Source of the DNA: Nectonema munidae
Taxonomy: Eukaryota; Nematomorpha; Nectonematoida; Nectonematidae
Direction of reading: 5' to 3'
Assembly (NCBI GenBank): GCA_030549495.1
Contig: JAUIRK010000089.1
Coordinates: forward strand, 124,001 to 188,000
DNA: 64,000 nt
Shown: one piece after another, positions 59,207 to 64,000 of the stretch
Layout: the number at the start of each line of letters is the position of its first letter
Position numbering within the stretch: the stretch's first letter is position 1
The notes under the pieces: generated by a model
What the model was told of the DNA's origin: nothing
Databases searched by the model: none
The model's input: the letters and a program-made list of their open reading frames with translations, nothing else
Translations under genes and position numbers: made by a program

Positions 59207-59770
59207 GAGTAGGTCTAACTTTTTTACATAATTAATTGCAATCCCCATATGTTTGTTTGAATCCCCCTAAATTTTGTTCAATGCGCCGAAATTTGTCCCA
59301 ATACTCTCAATTTTGTCACAATCCCCTCCAATTATTTGTAATTTATCAAATTTTCCAAGTCTTGCGTAATCATTCTTTTAGTTTTACTTTTTTGGCGGAA
59401 TGACCCTAAACTTTTCGAAATACTTTGTAAGCCTATAAAATTTATTGTAATTTAATAAATTTCTTTTTTAATCTTTATTTTAATTTTGCTCTTTTTAATC
59501 TAAATTTTAAAATGTCAAAAAAATTGAATTATAATCCAAAATTTGATACAATTCCTCAAAATCTTCCCAGTCTTTTACAATCTCTAAAAAAACTTCCCTT
59601 GAAAAATTTATGGCAAATTTGTTAGATTACAAAAAAATATAAGAGATTGTAAAGAATGCGACAAAATTAGGGCGATTGCGACAAAAATTAGGGGGATTTA
59701 GACAAAATTTAGGGGATTGCGACCAAATCAGGATGATTAGGAGGGATTGCGTAAAAAAAAGGTCATACTC
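59207..59770. mobile_element. Foldback element with inverted arrays of a 20-bp GATTGCGACAAAATTAGGGG-like motif
   Basis: The outer ends GAGTAGGTCTAACTTTTTTA and (reverse complement) GAGTATGACCTTTTTTTTAC are inverted repeats. Inside them 59232-59345 holds five or six degenerate units like 'cccctaaattttgt' and 'gcaatcccc'. 59655-59752 holds five units in reverse ('gattgcgacaaaatta', 'gggggatttagacaaaattt'). The middle is AT-rich with no open frame. The architecture is that of foldback or subterminal-repeat DNA transposons. Confidence 0.7.
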
Positions 59771-60629
59771 TTTGATAAATTTTTAATCGTAAAAATGTGT
59801 ATCTCGTGTATATGGCGGGACCATATTGAATTCGGTTAAAAATTAGGCCATAAAAAGTGGCATGATACGAGAGTATATTGTATTATCTTCTAATCTTTCA
59901 ATATTTTAAATCTCTTATCAAAAAATACGTAACAAGTGTGCCTTTAATTTGCATATCCGCTTGTCCTTTTCATGACAAAGCAATAGGTAAGCTTTTCAAT
60001 GATGTTGCAATGAATTCATTTATTTTAACTTTTTCAATTAACTCCCTGTTCGCTTAGAATTCTAATAAATTTGTAAAATGTAACATTTTTGTACACGTTA
60101 GTTAACCCATTATCTCTCAGTGATCTCATTTGAGATCGGTTAGTTTAAGATTGGTTTACAGTGTTGCTGTTAAAACCATCTTAATTTCATTGCTTTTGTG
60201 TAATTCTTAGAGTTGTAATATACATTGATCGCTTCTTTTTTTGGAATTTTTGTGTTTCTATAAGAGTCAAAAATTTCTGTTAAAGTAGGCAAAAGTGATT
60301 TTTTTTGAAAAAAACTTTTATAGGCGAGACTGAAGATATTAGTTGATATAAAATTGTAACGATTGCTTTATTATTTGAATAACACACAAAACTAATATTG
60401 CATTTGTTAAAAACTATAATATGTACAACATTTAAGTAAATAGATGACAAATATAGTGTCAATTGTGTTTATGTAAGTAAGCATAAAAATTTTCATGCAA
60501 AGCTTGTCAAATGGTTCTTGATATTTTGTGTTCATTTGCTCCGATGTACTTTTAGTTGTGACAAATGGACATACTTTGATTGAATGATCTAACACATGCG
60601 TTGATAAAATCATTTGCTTTTACAGTTAT

Positions 60630-61450
60630 TTGTTTTTACGTTTTGAAATTGATAGCTTTTTACTTTGTTCTAAGTATATTTTCACAATGTCCAAGTGAAG
60701 GATTTTTTTCATTACAAGAAATAGGAGAAGAATTGATATCATTTTGCGATAAAGAAAATGTTGAGTTCATGAAAGAAGTAGAGCATACGATGACAATATG
60801 AAAAAGATAAAATAACAGTTGATATGTTCCTTTCCAGTTGAAATTTTTGAAAAAATATTTTCTAGAAAAATGTTTGAACTCATCATCGAAGAAACTAAAC
60901 GGTATGCTACTGTATATAAAAACATGCCTAACACTCTTATAACTTTAGATCTAAAATTGTTTCTTGAGTGTTACTCTTTTCTGGCTATCACAAGTTACCA
61001 TCGGGAACAAACTACTGGTCGAATGATGAGGATTTAGGAATAAAACTCGTAAAAGATGCATTGCCAAGATCAAAATTCCAAATCATGAAAAGCATTCTTC
61101 ATTTTTGTAATAATGATGAAGCTAAAGATAACAAACACGATAGAGGTTTTAAAATAAGGAGGTTGATTGCAATTGCACAAGGGTCATTCATAAAGTTTGG
61201 TATTCAAAAAAAAATCTAAGTCTCGATGAGATGATAGTAAATTATTTCGGGCATAATAGCTTGAAACAATTCATCCACGGTGATTTGGATATAAACTTTG
61301 GGCGTGATGTGGCTATTGTTACAACTTTGTTTTTTATTGTGGAAAAAGTTCTTCAAACTAGGAACACGGCGATTTATTACTTGGAACAAAAGTGGTACTA
61401 AATATGCTGAATGTGAAGCAACCTCAACCCCATTGTGTCTTTTTTGATAA
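60630..61450 (+). pseudogene. piggyBac transposase (element 5), N-terminal part
   Basis: Plus-strand frames show an acidic N-terminal patch (about 60700-60800), FELIIEETKRYATVYKNMPN, FSGYHKLPSGTNYWSNDEDL, LVKDALPRSKFQIMKSILHF, then SLDEMIVNYFGHNSLKQFIH (first Asp) and GTKVVLNMLNV with VFFDN (second Asp, about 61436-61450). Frame changes separate these blocks. The series stops right after FFDN, where sequence of the antisense gene begins. The conserved FGYK.W stretch after QFI is poorly preserved. Confidence 0.78.
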
Positions 61451-61471
61451 TGAAAAAAATTGAGAAAAAAA

Positions 61472-62850
61472 TTAAAAATGTTTCTTTTTAGCCGATTTTT
61501 CCAACTTTGCTTCAGGATTATCACGCGTTAACATCCAACAAAAATCTCCTATCATGTTTTGATTCCATCTTCCTTTATATCTACTTTCCATCTTACTAAT
61601 GTCTTGATGAAACCTTTCCCCATGTTCATCACTGACTGCTCCTAGGTTTGGAGGAAATAAGTCTAGGTGAGAATGAAGAAAGTGAATTTTCAATGACATC
61701 CGACACCCCATATCCTCATATGCTTCAAGCAATTCATTGATACGTTTTTTGTAATCCGAAACACGTACATTTCCCAAAAAACCGCTACACACTGATTTAA
61801 AAGCATTTGAAGCTCTCAGTTCTTTTTTCCCCGAAAGGTCGTTAAAACAATTGTCCCTCATCACTTCTCGAATTTGGGGGCCAACAAAAATGCTCTCCTT
61901 CAATTTCGCGGAACTTAAATTCGGAAATAAGTGAGTTAAATGTTGGAAAGCAGAACTACTTTTTTCAAGGGGTTTCACAAAAATTTTCATCAAGCCCAAA
62001 TTGATGTGTAAAGGAGGTAAGAGCTTTTTTGACATATTCATTTTGACGGTGGAGTTTCCTTAACACTGTGTTGGCCTGGCTCCAATGAAGTTCTCTCACC
62101 CCAGTCTTTTTTGTAATGTTCAGAAACTGCTCTACTGTCCTAGAAACAGAGAAAGCAGCAATACTTGGTGAAGCCGGCTTGCATTCCCATTAGAAAGCCT
62201 ATGACTTTGAAATCGCCACATAAGCTTCATTGATGTTGTCAGTATCCAAATGCTTCAAGAAGGAGCTTCATATTGTCATAAGACTCCTTCAGTGAGTTGA
62301 GTAAGCAACCGAGACACTTGGGTATATGTTGCCGTTATGAAGTAAAACAGCCTTTAGACTCTTTTTAGGGGAATCTATAAAGAATCTCCATTCTGATGGC
62401 TCATGTTGAAAGCCCAAGCAGTTGTATAATTCTGGAACGTTGCAACAATAACATAAACGGTTTTTGCACCCAAAATAAGAAGATAGTTCGGCATTACGCT
62501 TTCTGTACATTGTGATCCTCACCTCCTTTTCAACCAAATTATGTTGTTTGAGCCTTGAAACTAACAACTCAGCTTGTTCTTTCGTGAGATAGAGGTCGTG
62601 CATGAGATCGTTTAGCTCACTCTGTGAAAAAACTGTTGGTTGATAGTCTACTTCATTGATAGAGGGTGAAGTGCTTATTCTGGAAGAATTTGATTCTACA
62701 GAACTCCGTTCCTCCCCCGATAAGAATATGTCCTTGTTTTGGAGTGGTTCAGGTACTGGGTAATCATCACAATAATAAACAGGTCTGATAGCTGACGGAA
62801 ATTCGGATACACAATTTTTGTTCTGGATGCATGTTTGAAACCTTTGATTT
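61472..62850 (-). mobile_element. Antisense gene of an unclassified dispersed family (FHQDI/RYKGRW/DFCW), broken
   Basis: The minus strand reads PVYYCDDYPVP, LTKEQAELLVSRLKQHNLVE, PSEWRFFIDSPKKSLKAVLL, LLPPLHINLGLMKIFVKPLE, HFLHSHLDLFPPNLGAVSDE and HGERFHQDISKMESRYKGRW, ending near MIGDFCWMLTRDN. I recall near-copies of these motifs as multi-copy uncharacterised proteins in arthropod and cnidarian genomes, but not their function or element class. The copy is broken at about two or three points in its middle. It interrupts the piggyBac transposase of element 5, so it is a later insertion or a captured gene; no terminal repeats were recognised. Confidence 0.65.
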
Positions 62851-62884
62851 TAGTGAGGCAGAAACATCAACTATACATCATCAA

Positions 62885-63190
62885 CATGGCTTGTCGGAAC
62901 TCTCAAGACCATTGGAACGGCAAACTTGAAAGATGACTTTACAAAGGCAAAACTTTGGATGAAAAATTCTAAAGTAAAAGCTTCTGCCAGTCAGTCAAAT
63001 GTCTTCAAGAATTACTCTGGTTTTATGGGTGGTGTTGATAAACACGGTTGGCTAGTAAGTAAATATTCAACAGCAATAAGAAGTAAAATGGTATTGGCTA
63101 ATTTTTACTCGGATTTTGGATATGGCGGTGGTTAATGCTTTTATAATTCACAAGTTTGTTCACTCAGACACCGATGATCACGAGCGTGCA
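62885..63190 (+). pseudogene. piggyBac transposase (element 5), C-terminal part
   Basis: After the antisense insert, plus-strand frames resume with LVGTLKTIGTANLKDDFTKA, then NYSGFMGGVDKHGWLVSKYS (third Asp in GGVD) and TAIRSK; a frame change then leads to VVNAFIIHKFVHSDT. This is the order of piggyBac C-termini (YN.+MGGVD..D, then WPlF...ld.avvNa). A Cys-rich finger was not seen beyond it. Confidence 0.78.
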
Positions 63191-64000
63191 AAGATTTACT
63201 ATCATTCCGGAGAGACATTTGCAGGTTCTACTTGAGATTGAATAACAGTGCAGTCTGTAAAAAAAGATCAATCTTGGGACGTTCTTCTACTCCTTTGGAT
63301 GTACGCTTCTCTTCTTCAGGACACATTATTATGAAGAGAAGCGAACAACGAAGATGTCAGAACAAGCCATGCACTGCCGGGCCAAGGCCTTACTGTTCAA
63401 GGATCAAGTAGAGTGTTGGCTGTTTTTCTTCTTATCACACAAAAAAAGAGTTACTATAGTCTTATCTCTTATTATTTGTAATTTTTTTCTTTCGTATTGT
63501 CAAATAAATTATTTTTTCCTTATTATTAGTTTTTGATACCACATGCTACCACTGATCTCATAAGAGATCAATTTATTTTTCTCTTATTTGACAACATAAA
63601 AAAAAAATTCTTTTTGTAGAGTGTTTTGTGTATAGGACTATGCTCAAAAAGTAAAAGTTCGTAAATAAAATCTCAAGACTTGACATTTTGGGAGATAACG
63701 GGTTAAGACTTTGTATCCGTGAGAGAAAATGAAGGTACCTAAAAAGGCCTAATCCAAAAACGTATATAATTATATTTTATTGATTTGAAGTTGAATCGAT
63801 TTTATTGAAAAAAGATTTGGGTTTTCAAAGAATTAGAAAGTGCAAAATTGAAAGTATTCATAAAATGAAAGAAAAAATAGTATCGGTTTTTTTTTAAATT
63901 TTGAAAACATAGGACTTGATTATACTCCCCAAAACTTTTGTTTTAAAAACATGATAATAAAAATATAATAGCGCCAATTTAAGTTGGTTTACAGTGAACT

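Larger units (their letters stand above)
60106..63702 (+). mobile_element. piggyBac element 5 (3.6 kb), both TTAA ends, with antisense insert
   Basis: The left end TTAA|CCCATTATCTCTCAGTGATC (TTAA 60102-60105) and right end GGGAGATAACGGG|TTAA (TTAA 63703-63706) give matching CCCxTTATCTC inverted ends. A perfect palindrome GATCTCATTTGAGATC lies near the left end, and 'tgatctcataagagatca' lies at about 63551-63568 on the right. The plus-strand transposase is split by an antisense gene. Confidence 0.88.

Overview
The window is a stretch of an AT-rich animal genome. Introns with GT..AG borders, animal-type host genes and a dense load of DNA transposons, LINEs and SINEs show this directly. The style (long AT-rich introns, many piggyBac and hAT copies, a tRNA-derived SINE family, RTE and CR1/Jockey-like LINE tails) fits an arthropod, perhaps a copepod such as a sea louse. 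The species is inference and no marker in the window proves it.

Two host genes are secure. On the plus strand, two exons (17771-17871 and 21005-21208) encode the homeodomain and C-terminus of a ONECUT (HNF6-type) transcription factor. The CUT-domain exons must lie upstream of the window or were not recognised. On the minus strand, four exons (37344-37510, 37142-37248, 31786-31900, 28191-28310) join in phase into most of a PTB/PID phosphotyrosine-binding domain most like LDLRAP1/ARH, with a short tail and a stop. Its first exon or exons were not found.

The rest is largely mobile DNA. 0-9 kb: decayed coding remains, an RNase H-like fossil, a SINE copy, small piggyBac-type MITEs flanked by TTAA and a hAT MITE with a clean 8-bp duplication. 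9-14 kb: a pogo/Tigger transposase split by a 2.9-kb piggyBac at a TTAA, followed by an older piggyBac remnant. 14-24 kb: hAT MITEs, a roughly 52-bp minisatellite and a 2.4-kb ZBED5-like hAT inside the onecut intron. 25-37 kb: a 5'-truncated RTE LINE with 15-bp duplications, then the PTB gene whose introns hold SINEs and a broken Ty3/gypsy-like fossil. 42-50 kb: two more piggyBac lineages, two tandem arrays of about 150 bp, and a hAT-like tail. 54-60 kb: a CR1/Jockey-like LINE end, a SINE, two foldback structures built from inverted arrays of short degenerate motifs, and more MITEs. 60-63.7 kb: a 3.6-kb piggyBac with both TTAA ends, interrupted by an antisense gene of a dispersed family I recognise only by motif (FHQDI...RYKGRW...DFCW).

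The most notable pattern is that three piggyBac-type families with different end sequences each carry a near-perfect palindrome centred at the same distance, between the 24th and 25th base from the TTAA target site. No tRNA or rRNA gene, CRISPR array or bacterial-type operon was seen.
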